Assembly: GCA_017443405.1 (NCBI GenBank) | Contig: JAFRXS010000173.1 | Location: 1-32,264 of the forward strand | Source: Clostridia bacterium | Lineage (GTDB): Bacteria; Bacillota; Clostridia; Oscillospirales; Acutalibacteraceae | Direction: 5' to 3' | Length of the DNA: 32,264 bases | In this document: positions 6,890 through 15,389 of the stretch, piece after piece | Layout of the letters: each line of letters begins with the position of its first letter | Position numbering within the stretch: the stretch's first letter is position 1 | Made by a program: the position numbers and the translations under genes | Notes under the pieces: model-generated | Told to the model about the DNA's origin: nothing | Databases searched by the model: none | The model's input: the letters and a program-made list of their open reading frames with translations, nothing else

Positions 6890-7293
6890 ATATCGTGATC
6901 GACACCAACGTATTCATCTCCGGCATCTTTTTCGGCGGCTATCCTCGCAAAGTGCTCGATCTTCTGACCGAAGACCGTATCACCGCCTTTGCCGACAGAG
7001 AGATCGTTGTGGAATACTATGAGATCATCGACAGGCTGCTCGAAAGAAAACAGGGGCATCCGGACCCGACGCTTCTGAAACTTCTCGTTCAGAAATTCAG
7101 CATGATCAACGTAACGAGCGATCTTCACCTGTGCCGCGACGCCGACGACGATAAGTTCATCAACTGCGCGTTAGATGCCGACGCCGTATATATCGTTTCC
7201 GGCGACAAGGACCTTCTTGATCTGAAATCCGTCAAAAAAGTTCGGATCGTGACGGCAAAGGATTTTATCGAAAACCGATTTGATAACGCATAA
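6886..7293 (+). CDS. PIN-domain toxin (putative RNase)
   Basis: 135 residues, typical length for the COG1569/TIGR00305 group of PIN toxins. The acidic metal-binding residues are visible: D6 in IVIDTNVF, E43 in the EIVVEYYEII helix, the DADDDK cluster (85-90) and SGDKDLL (D107, D109). PIN toxins cleave RNA with Mg2+ or Mn2+ ions. It is translated by coupling to the antitoxin (ATGA overlap). All active-site acids are present, so the toxin appears intact. The stop is 8 bp from the second MITE-like copy, whose inverted ends may serve as its terminator. Confidence 0.93.
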   Translation: MNIVIDTNVFISGIFFGGYPRKVLDLLTEDRITAFADREIVVEYYEIIDRLLERKQGHPDPTLLKLLVQKFSMINVTSDLHLCRDADDDKFINCALDADAVYIVSGDKDLLDLKSVKKVRIVTAKDFIENRFDNA

Positions 7294-7301
7294 CTCAAAG
7301 C

Positions 7302-7464
7302 TTAGGGTAAGGGGAGTTGAACACAAAACGGTTTTTCAGAGCATCTTTTCCCCAATACTGCCTCATCTGCCTTGATAATACGACAGCAAAGCAAGGATGA
7401 AGAGCGCGAAAGAGCCAAAAAGACCCGGCCAAAGGCGATTCGGGTTCGACTCCCCTTACCCTAA
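7302..7464 (+). mobile_element. MITE-like element, copy 2 (inverted relative to copy 1)
   Basis: 163 bp with the same terminal inverted repeats as copy 1 and almost the same sequence in the opposite orientation. Together the two copies enclose 762 bp that hold exactly one promoter, one operator and the two TA genes. No target-site duplication is obvious at either outer edge of the pair. Confidence 0.85.
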
Positions 7465-7516
7465 ACTGTGAAAAACACGAGCCGAAAGCGGTCCGGCGTG
7501 TAACGGAGGGCAGAGT

Positions 7517-7993
7517 ATGTTCAGAGAAATGCAGAGAAAGAAACAGCAGCTTACGCGGGAAGAGTGTATCGCGATTCTTAAGAATGAGCCGCGCGGCGTG
7601 CTTTCCGTTATCGGGGACGACGATTATCCCTACGGTATGCCGATGAACCACTTCTATTGTGAAGCGGACGGTAAAATATACTTTCACGGCGGCAGGAAGG
7701 GCCACAAGACAGACGCGATGACGCGCCGTAACAAGGCGTCGTTCTGCGTGTACGATCAGGGCTTTCGCAGAGAGGGAGAATGGGCGCTCAACATCAGATC
7801 CGTCATAGTATTCGGACATATTGAGTTTATTGAGGATCGGGATAAGCTATACGAGATCGCGCGATCGCTCAGTTATAAGTTTACGACTGACGCGGAGTAC
7901 ATCGAACACGAGATCCAAACTTCCGGTCCCGGCACGCTGATGTTCGCGCTTGTGCCTGAACATATGACCGGCAAGATAGTCAGCGAGTCGTAG
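7517..7993 (+). CDS. NimA-like pyridoxamine 5'-phosphate oxidase-family flavin-binding protein
   Basis: 158 residues, the normal size for the NimA/flavin-nucleotide-binding branch of the PNPOx-like split-barrel fold. Visible features are the N-terminal helix-strand ECIAILKNEPRGVLSVIG, DYPYGMPMNHFY, IYFHGGRKGHKTDAM (the conserved His/Gly/Lys flavin-phosphate region) and the later SVIVFGHIEFIED strand pair. Members bind FMN or haem and reduce small substrates; some confer nitroimidazole resistance. The true substrate is unknown. GGAGG lies 8 nt before ATG 7517. It follows the MITE copy immediately; I see no separate promoter, so transcription may start inside or before the element. Confidence 0.88.
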   Translation: MFREMQRKKQQLTREECIAILKNEPRGVLSVIGDDDYPYGMPMNHFYCEADGKIYFHGGRKGHKTDAMTRRNKASFCVYDQGFRREGEWALNIRSVIVFGHIEFIEDRDKLYEIARSLSYKFTTDAEYIEHEIQTSGPGTLMFALVPEHMTGKIVSES

Positions 7994-8061
7994 GGGCGGC
8001 CTTGACGAAGAACAGATCGCGAAGATAGAGGCGTATCTGGTCGGGTGAGAAAACGCTCGGC

Positions 8062-8079
8062 GGCGCGGCGTGCCGCGCC
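8062..8079. other. GC-rich perfect hairpin between nimA-like and GH43-like genes
   Basis: GGCGCGGC-GT-GCCGCGCC, a perfect 8-bp stem with a 2-nt centre. There is no U tract on either side, so it is not a normal terminator. It may be a pause site or a protein-binding palindrome. Confidence 0.5.
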
Positions 8080-8157
8080 CCGTGAAACCGGATATATCGC
8101 ATCAATCGGAAATGATATCGCGCCGCCCGGCGGGCGATATTTCCGCGGAGGTAACGT

Positions 8158-9423
8158 ATGAAAACAGTGATATCAAAGAAAAACCCGATCATCCCCGGCG
8201 CGGGGGTGTGCGATCCGCACATACATATATTCGACGGGCGGATGTATCTCTACGCCTCGCACGACGCCGTGCCCGGCGCCCGGTCCTTCCGTATGCGCGA
8301 CTGGCAGATATGGTCGTCCGCGGACGCGGTCGAATGGCGGCTCGAGTCGGTCGTCCGTCCGGAGGACTTCTTCATGGGGCCCTCCGAGTCCTGCTGGGCG
8401 GTCGACGCCGCCGAGAGGGACGGCAGATACTATTATTATTTTTCCGACGGCAGCAGGAGGATCGGCGTCGCCGTGTCCGACAGTCCCGGCGGCCCGTTCA
8501 GGGACGCGCTCGGGCGGCCGCTGCTGGACGGCTCCGTCACCCCGACGAGGGAGTACGACCCCGCGGTCTTTAAGGACGACGACGGGGAATACTATCTCGT
8601 TTTCGGCGCTCCCGCGTGGTGCTACGGCGAGGGCTGCGGGTATTATATCGCGCGGCTGAACGCGGATATGGTCTCGTTTGCCGAAACGCCGCGAAAGCTC
8701 GAACTCGACCACTGCGGCGACGACAAGGCCTCGCTCAATAAATTCGGCGGAAGGTACTATCTGAGCTACGGCGGCTTCTACGCCGTTTCCGACAGCGTTT
8801 ACGGCCCGTACCGCTTCGTCGGGCATACGGGGTCGACGATAGACCACAGCAGCTTCTGCGAATGGAACGGGCAGCTTTTCCAGGCGATAACGGTCAAGGA
8901 ACAGACCGAGATGTACCGCTCGAGCGGTCTTTGCTACGTCCATATCAGGGAAAACGGGGAGCTCGTCACCGATCCGCTCATCGTAGAATACGGCGTCGGG
9001 CAGTACGATTCCGACTGGAACCGCATAGAGGCGCAGTGGTATATGAAGGCGGAGAACGCCCGCAAGGTCGAGAACAAACTCCTCTCCGGCTTCTGCGTTT
9101 CCTGCAGAGGCAAAGCGGCGCTTACCTACCCGAAGGTCCGCAACTTATCCGATAAGGTCGGCTTTTCCGTCGACTATTACTGCGTCGGCGGTAAAGCGGA
9201 GATAGACGTACTGGCGGGCGGCGAAAACGGTCGCCTGCTCGGTACCGTCCGCGCTTGGGACCCGACGGACTGCTTCGAGTGGTACTGCCGCCGCAGCGAC
9301 TTTTTCCGCTTCGACGCCCCGCTTGATGACGTGACGGACGTCTGTCTCGTTCTGCGGCCAGAAGAGGGCGCGGAGCTTTGGATCGACAGCTTTCACTTTT
9401 TCCCGGAGCCCGCGCGGCAGTGA
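8158..9423 (+). CDS. Intracellular GH43-like five-bladed beta-propeller protein
   Basis: 421 residues with GGAGG 7 nt before ATG 8158 and no signal peptide. The N-terminal ~310 residues look like glycoside hydrolase family 43: CDPHIHIFDGRMYLYAS gives the catalytic-base Asp (D19), and EYDPAVFKDDDGEYYLVFG the pKa-tuning Asp (D134). The blade normally carrying the acid Glu in an xEASx context reads DDKASLNKFGGRYYLSYGG, with Lys190 where Glu is expected. The last ~100 residues (from about 325) look like a beta-sandwich carbohydrate-binding module. GH43 enzymes act on arabinan, xylan or related glycosides. The missing acid may mean altered chemistry or a binding-only protein. First gene of a three-gene set with a MATE exporter and a secreted propeller. 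Confidence 0.85.
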   Translation: MKTVISKKNPIIPGAGVCDPHIHIFDGRMYLYASHDAVPGARSFRMRDWQIWSSADAVEWRLESVVRPEDFFMGPSESCWAVDAAERDGRYYYYFSDGSRRIGVAVSDSPGGPFRDALGRPLLDGSVTPTREYDPAVFKDDDGEYYLVFGAPAWCYGEGCGYYIARLNADMVSFAETPRKLELDHCGDDKASLNKFGGRYYLSYGGFYAVSDSVYGPYRFVGHTGSTIDHSSFCEWNGQLFQAITVKEQTEMYRSSGLCYVHIRENGELVTDPLIVEYGVGQYDSDWNRIEAQWYMKAENARKVENKLLSGFCVSCRGKAALTYPKVRNLSDKVGFSVDYYCVGGKAEIDVLAGGENGRLLGTVRAWDPTDCFEWYCRRSDFFRFDAPLDDVTDVCLVLRPEEGAELWIDSFHFFPEPARQ

Positions 9424-9466
9424 GAAAACGCGATGATCCGGTTATTCTGAGATATTTGATCCGTAA

Positions 9467-10834
9467 ATGAAAAACAACGATTTCACAAGCGGAGCGATAC
9501 TGCCGAAGCTGCTGAGGTTCATGCTGCCGGTGCTGTTCGCCATGTTCCTGCAGGCGATGTACGGCGCGGTCGACCTTCTCGTCGTCGGCAAGTTCTGCAC
9601 CAACGCCGAGGTCTCCGCCGTTTCGACGGGCTCGCAGATAATAATGACGCTCACGCACCTGCTCATCAGCTTTTCTATGGGCATCACGGTGGCGGTCGGC
9701 GAGATGATAGGGCGCAAAAGGCCCGAGGACGCCGCCGGGACGGTCGGTACGGGACTCGTCATTTTCGCCGTATCGGGCATAGTTTTCACGGTCGTATCCG
9801 TCGCGGGAGCGGAGATGCTCGCCTCTATAATGCAGGCGCCCGCCGAGGCGTTCGACGTGACGGCGAGCTATATCCGCATCTGCGGGGCGGGCTTTCTTGT
9901 CATAACCGCCTACAATCTTCTGGGAAGCATATTCCGCGGGCTGGGCGACTCCAAAACTCCGCTCGTCGCGGTGGGCATCGCCTGCGTCTGCAACATAATC
10001 GGCGATCTGCTGTTCGTCGCGGTGTTCCGCCTCGGCGCCGGGGGAGCGGCTATGGCTACGGTCTTCGCGCAGCTCGTCAGCGTGCTGATATCGCTCGTCA
10101 TCATCCGCCGCGCAAAGCTGCCGTTCAGATTAGGCAGACAGCACTTAAAGCCGAAGAAGGAACACGCCGCGGCGATAATCCGTATCGGCACTCCGATAGC
10201 CCTGCAGGATTTCCTGGTCGGCGTTTCCTTCCTCGTATTGCTGGCTATCGTGAACGGACTGGGCGTCACCGCCTCGGCGGGAGTGGGAGTCGCGGAAAAG
10301 GTCTGCGCCTTCATCATGCTTGTGCCCGCCGCCTTCATGCAGTCGATGTCCGCCTTCGTCGCGCAGAATCACGGCGCGGGGCTGCCCGGCAGGGCGAAGA
10401 CGGCTCTGAAAACGGGCGTCGCGGTATCCTTCGTTTTCGGCGTGCTTATGTTCGCTCTCACGTTCTTCCGCGGCGACCTGCTCGCCGGGATATTCTCGAA
10501 CGACGCGGAGGCGATACGCAGCGCGTGGGATTACCTTAAGGCCTACGCGATAGACTGCCTGCTGACCTGCTTCCTGTTCTGCTTCATCGGCTATTTCAAC
10601 GGCGTGCAGAGAACGACCTTCGTCATGATACAGGGAGTCTGCGGCGCGTTCCTTGTCAGGATACCCGTCGCGTTCCTGATGAGGCGACTCGGCGGCGGCT
10701 CGCTGTTTCTGATCGGGCTCGCGACGCCCTGCTCGACGGTCCTGCAGATCGTCATGTGCTTCGCGGCGTATCTGCTCGCCGAGAGGAAAAACAAAAAGGA
10801 GGGCGCGGCGGCCGCGCTTAAGGATGGTATATAA
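9467..10834 (+). CDS. MATE-family efflux transporter
   Basis: 455 residues with about twelve hydrophobic helices in two similar halves. It opens with the typical GAILPKLLRFMLPVLFAMFLQAMYG entry helix and DLLVVGKF, and repeats a corresponding pattern after about residue 235 (IIRIGTPIALQDFLVG). MATE proteins export drugs, metabolites or lipids/glycans in exchange for Na+ or H+. The substrate is unknown; lying between two glycosidase-like propeller genes, it may handle a glycan or glycosylated compound, which is inference. The ribosome binding site is weak. The stop TAA shares its last A with the ATG of the next gene (TAATG), so the two are translationally coupled. Confidence 0.93.
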   Translation: MKNNDFTSGAILPKLLRFMLPVLFAMFLQAMYGAVDLLVVGKFCTNAEVSAVSTGSQIIMTLTHLLISFSMGITVAVGEMIGRKRPEDAAGTVGTGLVIFAVSGIVFTVVSVAGAEMLASIMQAPAEAFDVTASYIRICGAGFLVITAYNLLGSIFRGLGDSKTPLVAVGIACVCNIIGDLLFVAVFRLGAGGAAMATVFAQLVSVLISLVIIRRAKLPFRLGRQHLKPKKEHAAAIIRIGTPIALQDFLVGVSFLVLLAIVNGLGVTASAGVGVAEKVCAFIMLVPAAFMQSMSAFVAQNHGAGLPGRAKTALKTGVAVSFVFGVLMFALTFFRGDLLAGIFSNDAEAIRSAWDYLKAYAIDCLLTCFLFCFIGYFNGVQRTTFVMIQGVCGAFLVRIPVAFLMRRLGGGSLFLIGLATPCSTVLQIVMCFAAYLLAERKNKKEGAAAALKDGI

Positions 10835-12213
10835 TGGAAACGGTATATCAGATACTCAAAACGGTCCTCGTTCTGGCGTTCTTCGTCGAACAGCTTTTCG
10901 CCCCGAAGATAGCGGGCGGCGACTTTCCGCCGAGCGGACCCGCCGAGCCGGGCGACGAGACGAAATACGCGCGGATCGAAGCGCCCGACGAGGGCTTCGA
11001 CACCTTCCGTCCCGTCGATTTCGAGGGGAACGGCGGTTACCGGTACGGACCTTCTATGATACTCAACGCCGACGGCAGCGTTGACGCCTGGTACGCCTCG
11101 AACGGGCCCGGGGACTACATCGACATCGTGAATTATAAGCGCTGGTCCCCCGACTTCAAAAAGAGTACGCCGGAAGTGACCGCGCTGACGCCGACCGCCG
11201 GGACTTACGACTGCGACAGAGTCCCGAGCGCCTGCGATCCCGGCGTGATCAAATTCGGCGGCTGGTACTATATCGGCTACTCGACGAGCTGGACCTGCGT
11301 CGCCAGGAGCAGGAGCCCGGAAGGGCCTTTCCTTGAAAAATGGGCGGGCGACGGATGGAGCACGGACGCCTGCGCGCCGATCATCACCTACGACGGGACC
11401 CCGGGCTACTTCGGCTCCGCCGAGCCCTCGTTCGTCGTGTTGGGCGACACGCTCTACATCTTCTATACCTGGTGGGACGAATACGGTCCGGCGACGCGCG
11501 TCGCGACCGCGGACGCGACGGACGAAAACTGGCCGGCGACGATGGTGCATCACGGCGAATGCATCCCGCCGAAGGACGACGGCGATTCCTCGGACGTGGT
11601 ATATTCGGACGAATACGGGCGCTTCATCGCCGTTTTCACCGAAAAACGGTTCTCGGACAACAGCTACGTCGCCGTCTGGGAATCCTTCGACGGGCTGACC
11701 TTCCGCCGCGCGGGCTTCGTAAAGGACAACACCTGCAAAAAGCTCCACAACTGCGGTATCTCGGGCAGGGCGGACGGCCATATCGGCAAGGGCGACCCGG
11801 TATATCTTTCCTACGCTTACGGAGGCGCGGACGCGGACAGCTGGGGCAACTGGGCGACAAGAATGCACAAGGTCACGCTTTCCCTTGCCGACGAGCCGAT
11901 GGAGGACCTGTCGCAGCTCACGCACTCCGGCGTTTCCGTTTCCCGCAGAAAAGCCGGCGTGCTGCCCCGGATACTGACCGTCAAGGCGGAGCGTCTGTCC
12001 TACACGGTCAGCGAGAGCGAGCGGATCCGGATCATGGCCTTCGACGCGGACGGCATTTGCTATCCGGTCCTGACCGGAGTACGCTTCGACGGTTACGACA
12101 AGTCGGTCATAAAAATGATCGGGTCGCGCGTCATTCCCGTCGCGCCGGGCGAGACCCGCGTCTGGGTGCACTGGGGCGGCTTCACGAGCAGCTTTGTCGT
12201 GCGCGTTACGTAA
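10834..12213 (+). CDS. Secreted/membrane-anchored GH43-like beta-propeller protein
   Basis: 459 residues. Residues about 5-25 (YQILKTVLVLAFFVEQLFAP) form a single N-terminal hydrophobic segment without a classical cleavage site, so a signal anchor is likely. The body (about 55-375) is a beta-propeller: blade strands such as YGPSMILNADGSVDAWYAS, SACDPGVIKFGGWYYIGYS (candidate catalytic D135), FGSAEPSFVVLGDTLYIFY (candidate E197) and DVVYSDEYGRFIAVF. The last ~80 residues look like an Ig-like/BIG2-type domain. Probably an external glycosidase or glycan-binding partner of the intracellular GH43-like protein two genes upstream. Exact family uncertain. No clear terminator follows. Confidence 0.75.
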   Translation: METVYQILKTVLVLAFFVEQLFAPKIAGGDFPPSGPAEPGDETKYARIEAPDEGFDTFRPVDFEGNGGYRYGPSMILNADGSVDAWYASNGPGDYIDIVNYKRWSPDFKKSTPEVTALTPTAGTYDCDRVPSACDPGVIKFGGWYYIGYSTSWTCVARSRSPEGPFLEKWAGDGWSTDACAPIITYDGTPGYFGSAEPSFVVLGDTLYIFYTWWDEYGPATRVATADATDENWPATMVHHGECIPPKDDGDSSDVVYSDEYGRFIAVFTEKRFSDNSYVAVWESFDGLTFRRAGFVKDNTCKKLHNCGISGRADGHIGKGDPVYLSYAYGGADADSWGNWATRMHKVTLSLADEPMEDLSQLTHSGVSVSRRKAGVLPRILTVKAERLSYTVSESERIRIMAFDADGICYPVLTGVRFDGYDKSVIKMIGSRVIPVAPGETRVWVHWGGFTSSFVVRVT

Positions 12214-12325
12214 CGGCCGCCGGTCGCGACGGCGTTCGCTGTGACCGTTCCGGCGACGGGATATATCACCGCCTCCTCTCCCGCTGATTCAGGCCCTTTC
12301 GGTCCTTCCGGCGCCGGGGTATCGG

Positions 12326-12354
12326 TTGATTTTCATTTAAGGGTGTGTTATATT
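12326..12354 (+). promoter_or_regulatory. Sigma-A promoter of the acyltransferase gene
   Basis: TTGATT (12326-12331), 17 nt, TATATT (12349-12354). The 160-bp leader that follows holds a small TTTCTTC/GAAGAAA hairpin (about 12479-12499) just before the ribosome binding site. The rest of the 306-bp gap holds nothing else I can support. Confidence 0.8.
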
Positions 12355-12519
12355 ATTGTGAGGCGATGGAAAAAGCTTGGGATAGCCGAACAGGTCGGCC
12401 GCCGCGAATTCATCGACAGGAACAAACAGTGACCGCGGGCAGGCGCGGCTTTGCCCGTCCCGCTGTTATCGCCGCTTTTCTTCGATCGGACTGAAGAAAC
12501 CGGAGGATCTTTAATCTTT

Positions 12520-13476
12520 ATGAGTATCGCAGAGGAACTGCTGTCGGTGCGCAACAGCGACCTTGAAATGATGACCCGGGATGAAAAAGAAGAGTATTTC
12601 AGCAGCGCGCGGGAATACTGTCTCACCTTGGGCAAGCCCGGAAAGCAGCTGAGCTTCACCGCTGAAAATCTCGCAAAATACAACCGCGCCACCAGAAAAT
12701 ACGATTACGGATTCGAGGGAGCGGACAATATCCCCCGCGACGGCGCGATAATCGCCGTCAATCACTCCAATTCCCACGATATCCTCAATATGTACGAGAT
12801 CGTCACTTCGTTCGGCATGAGGATCGCCGCGCTTATCGCGAAGGAAGTGCTCGGTCCCGTTACCGTCGCGATGTTCAGGCTCGGCGACGCGACGGTCATC
12901 GACCGGCGCGACAAAGAAAGCTCCCGGAACGGAGTCTTTGAATTATCCAACTTCGTCCTCAACGGCTACGTCGGAGTTGTCTTCCCGGAGGGGACGTGGA
13001 ACCTTCACCCGATCAAGCCCATGCAAGACATCCGGACGGGCGCGGTCAAGGTCGCCGCCATCACGCGGAAGCCGATCATTCCGACCATAATGGAATATAT
13101 AGAGGTTCCGGAAGTCTGCAAAAAAGAATCCGAGATCTACAAAAAGTGCGTAGTGTCCTTCGGCGATCCGTTTTATGTTGACGCCCAGGAGAGCCTGATC
13201 GGGCAGACCGTTTCTCTGCAGAAGATCATGGAGGATATGAGAAGAAAAGTCCGGGCGGACAACGGCGTGAAAAGGGACAAGCTCGAGGACGTCGACCCGG
13301 AGGTCTACGTCAACCATACGTGGCTCAAGCAGTACGGCGGTTATCATCACGGCTTCGATCCCGAGAACGAAAACGGCTTCCTTTTCTCAAAAGACGGGAC
13401 CGTGCCCGAGAACGGCTACCGTATCGACGCTTCCGGCAGGTTCGTGCCCGGCGTGATAACCAGAAACGGTAAATGA
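12520..13476 (+). CDS. PlsC-like lysophospholipid/glycerol-phosphate acyltransferase
   Basis: 318 residues from ATG 12520; GGAGG is 13 nt upstream, rather far, but no better in-frame start exists. It shows the acyltransferase motif I NHSNSHD (H82-X4-D87, catalytic His/Asp) and motif III VFPEGTWN (FPEGT 155-159). The family moves acyl chains from acyl-ACP or acyl-CoA to lysophosphatidate or a similar hydroxyl at the membrane. The C-terminal ~75 residues, rich in Tyr, Gly and Asn, go beyond the usual 240-residue enzyme and are of unknown use. Alone in its unit, between its own promoter and a weak terminator. Confidence 0.88.
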   Translation: MSIAEELLSVRNSDLEMMTRDEKEEYFSSAREYCLTLGKPGKQLSFTAENLAKYNRATRKYDYGFEGADNIPRDGAIIAVNHSNSHDILNMYEIVTSFGMRIAALIAKEVLGPVTVAMFRLGDATVIDRRDKESSRNGVFELSNFVLNGYVGVVFPEGTWNLHPIKPMQDIRTGAVKVAAITRKPIIPTIMEYIEVPEVCKKESEIYKKCVVSFGDPFYVDAQESLIGQTVSLQKIMEDMRRKVRADNGVKRDKLEDVDPEVYVNHTWLKQYGGYHHGFDPENENGFLFSKDGTVPENGYRIDASGRFVPGVITRNGK

Positions 13477-13558
13477 CGGTACGGTATCCCGTTATCGGGA
13501 GGAAGATATGCGCGTAAGATCGCTTCCGGCTGTTCCGCCCTGCCCGGGAATATCAAGC

Positions 13559-13584
13559 CCCCTTTTGCCGGAATGCAAAAGGGG
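13559..13584 (+). terminator. Terminator-like hairpin after the acyltransferase
   Basis: Perfect 10-bp stem CCCCTTTTGC / GCAAAAGGGG with a 6-nt loop. The following sequence (TGTGAGTTTATTATTT) is only loosely T-rich, so termination may be partial. Confidence 0.6.
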
Positions 13585-13747
13585 TGTGAGTTTATTATTT
13601 GACCGGGCGGAACTTGTGAGTCCCGTTATTCGAATACGTACGAAGCGATTTGACGCCGGTTTCCGGGGAGCTTGACGCCCGGGGCGGCGATCCCGGACGC
13701 GGTCTTTATCCCGCGCGCTCAGGCGGCGGGCCCGAAACGGAGGAAAT

Positions 13748-14191
13748 ATGAAATTCGGCCTGATAAATCTGTTCGGCGCGGCGGTCGTCGCTGTGATGCT
13801 GATACCCAATATCGTTTACGCCGTCTGCAACAGGGAAGAGAAAAACCTTTGCGGCAACAAGGTCATGCGCGTTCTTGAACAGATCGGGCGTTACGCGTGC
13901 GTCATACTGATGTGGCTGCCGCTCCTCGTGAGGGAATTCGGCTTCGGCAGCGTCGCGGAGGCGCTCGTCTATACCGTCGGCAACGTTCTGCTGCTGAGCG
14001 CTTATCTGATCGTGTTCATCAAGTATCTGAAGAAAAGGACCGCCCGCCGCGCGATGGCGCTCGCCGTTCTGCCCGCGTGCGTATTCCTGCTCAGCGGCGT
14101 TCTCCTGCGGCATTGGCTGCTCGCAGGTTTCGCGGTCCTGTTTACGGTCGGGCACATATACGTCACGAAGAAGAATACCGGCGCGGGGTGA
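13748..14191 (+). CDS. Hypothetical four-helix membrane protein
   Basis: 147 residues with four hydrophobic helices (about 5-25, 48-62, 72-92 and 100-138, the last region probably a hairpin pair), a short polar loop CNREEKNLCG between helices 1 and 2, and a basic tail. GGAGG lies 6 nt before ATG 13748. I do not recognise a family. It is followed at 59 bp by another membrane protein and then an ACT-domain protein in the same direction, possibly one operon. Confidence 0.75.
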   Translation: MKFGLINLFGAAVVAVMLIPNIVYAVCNREEKNLCGNKVMRVLEQIGRYACVILMWLPLLVREFGFGSVAEALVYTVGNVLLLSAYLIVFIKYLKKRTARRAMALAVLPACVFLLSGVLLRHWLLAGFAVLFTVGHIYVTKKNTGAG

Positions 14192-14250
14192 TACTCGCTT
14201 GATCCTCTATTTCGGTTATATCGCGCGTCAATGCGCGGAGGTTTGGTTTT

Positions 14251-14919
14251 ATGGCAAAACGCAGGAAAAACAAGGCCGGGCGGAGACTCGACCGCATACG
14301 CCCGCCGAAGAAGTGTTCGGCGAAAAGGACGCTTATCACGGCTCTGACGGTCTTTGCCGTCGGCATACTGCTCGGCGTCTTTTCAAAATGGCTCGACACG
14401 CTCGAGCTTGACGGTACGGTTTGGTGGCAGCGGGTCATCGAAAAGCTCGACCTCGGCAATTTCTTTTCCGATTTCGCCGTCTGGCTGCTCATCGCTCTCA
14501 CAATAGCCGTTTTCAGCCGGTCGGCTTCGCGCGCGGCGCTCAACGTCTTCGTCTTTTTCGTCGGGATGTGCGCGGCGTACCACCTCTGCACGGTCATTTT
14601 CGCCGGCTTCGACCCCTCGTCCTATATGAGGATCTGGTACGGGATCACGCTGCTGTCGCCCGTCCTCGCGGCGCTGTGCTGGTACGCGAAGGGCAAACGC
14701 GCGGCGTCGCTCGTCCTTGATATCTGCATCTTCGCCGTGTTCTCGCTTTGCTGCTTCTCTTTGGGGCTGTTCTATTTCTCATTCAGGGGCGCGCTTTACA
14801 CCGCGGCGTTCGTCTGCGCCGTCGCCGTTCTGTATAAAAGCCCGGTACAGACGCTCGTCTCGCTGCCCGTCGGCGTCGCGCTGTCGTTCCTTCTGAGCCC
14901 GGTATGGCCGCTCGGCTGA
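14251..14919 (+). CDS. Hypothetical multi-pass membrane protein
   Basis: 222 residues. A strongly basic N-terminus (MAKRRKNKAGRRLDRIRPPKK) predicts a cytoplasmic start, followed by about six hydrophobic helices (near 30-46, 72-90, 96-115, 130-146, 152-175, 180-215). GGAGG is 9 nt upstream of ATG 14251. No family is recognised with confidence. It precedes the ACT-domain gene by 14 bp, so the two are co-transcribed. Confidence 0.75.
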   Translation: MAKRRKNKAGRRLDRIRPPKKCSAKRTLITALTVFAVGILLGVFSKWLDTLELDGTVWWQRVIEKLDLGNFFSDFAVWLLIALTIAVFSRSASRAALNVFVFFVGMCAAYHLCTVIFAGFDPSSYMRIWYGITLLSPVLAALCWYAKGKRAASLVLDICIFAVFSLCCFSLGLFYFSFRGALYTAAFVCAVAVLYKSPVQTLVSLPVGVALSFLLSPVWPLG

Positions 14920-14933
14920 CAGGGGGGTAACTC

Positions 14934-15302
14934 ATGACGATCGAAACGCTCGGCTTTGATCTGACCGTCTGCAAGGTCGCTTCCTTCGCGCGGATAAACA
15001 CGTCCGCGGAGTTCTTCTTCATCGGGAAAACGGACAAGGAGATATCCCTCGTCTGCAGGACGCAGGACGTCCCGCCCGACACGCTTGCGCGCGAGGACGG
15101 CTGGCGCGCGTTCAGAGTCGCCGGAGTCCTCGATTTTTCGCTCACCGGCGTCCTCTCCGGAATCACCGGCGTCCTCGCCGGCGCCGGAGTCGGCGTCTTT
15201 GCCGTTTCTACCTACGATACCGATTATATCCTCGTAAAGCGCGGGGACGCCGGAAAAGCGGCGGACGCGCTGTCCCGCGCGGGGTACGAAATAAGGGCAT
15301 AA
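14934..15302 (+). CDS. ACT-domain-containing protein
   Basis: 122 residues with the beta-alpha-beta pattern of paired ACT domains. The first half includes SAEFFFIGKTDKEISLVCR; the second includes FRVAGVLDFSLTGVLSGITGVLAGAGVGVFAVSTYDTDYILV, the characteristic glycine-rich turn before the ligand-binding helix. This is the stand-alone ACT_7/CASTOR-like type, which binds small molecules, often amino acids. GGGG lies about 8 nt before ATG 14934. Ligand and partner are unknown. Good family support. Confidence 0.85.
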   Translation: MTIETLGFDLTVCKVASFARINTSAEFFFIGKTDKEISLVCRTQDVPPDTLAREDGWRAFRVAGVLDFSLTGVLSGITGVLAGAGVGVFAVSTYDTDYILVKRGDAGKAADALSRAGYEIRA

Positions 15303-15322
15303 GCCATCCTTTTGACGTCCCG

Positions 15323-15358
15323 CGGAACGGGCGCGAAGCGGTCCGCGCCCGTTCCGCC
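15323..15358. other. 14-bp perfect hairpin downstream of the ACT-domain gene
   Basis: GCGGAACGGGCGCG pairs perfectly with CGCGCCCGTTCCGC around an 8-nt loop. It is too long and lacks a U tract to be a simple terminator; a true terminator follows about 32 bp later. The two hairpins together could belong to a small structured RNA. Confidence 0.6.
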
Positions 15359-15389
15359 GGAGATAGAGGAAACTATGAAAACCTTGACG

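Noticed and set aside
7302..7464. tRNA-like 3' end (GGTTCGACTCCCC) inside the MITE-like element
   Set aside because: A T-loop-like string is present, but no acceptor, D or anticodon stem can be drawn.
8001..8048. Possible C-terminal extension of the NimA-like protein by frameshift (LDEEQIAKIEAYLVG)
   Set aside because: The 158-residue protein is already full length for the family; the downstream peptide looks helical but may be chance or a relic.
10591..12171. 526-codon frame on the minus strand
   Set aside because: A high-GC shadow of the MATE and propeller genes; Arg/Val/Gly-rich without recognisable domains.
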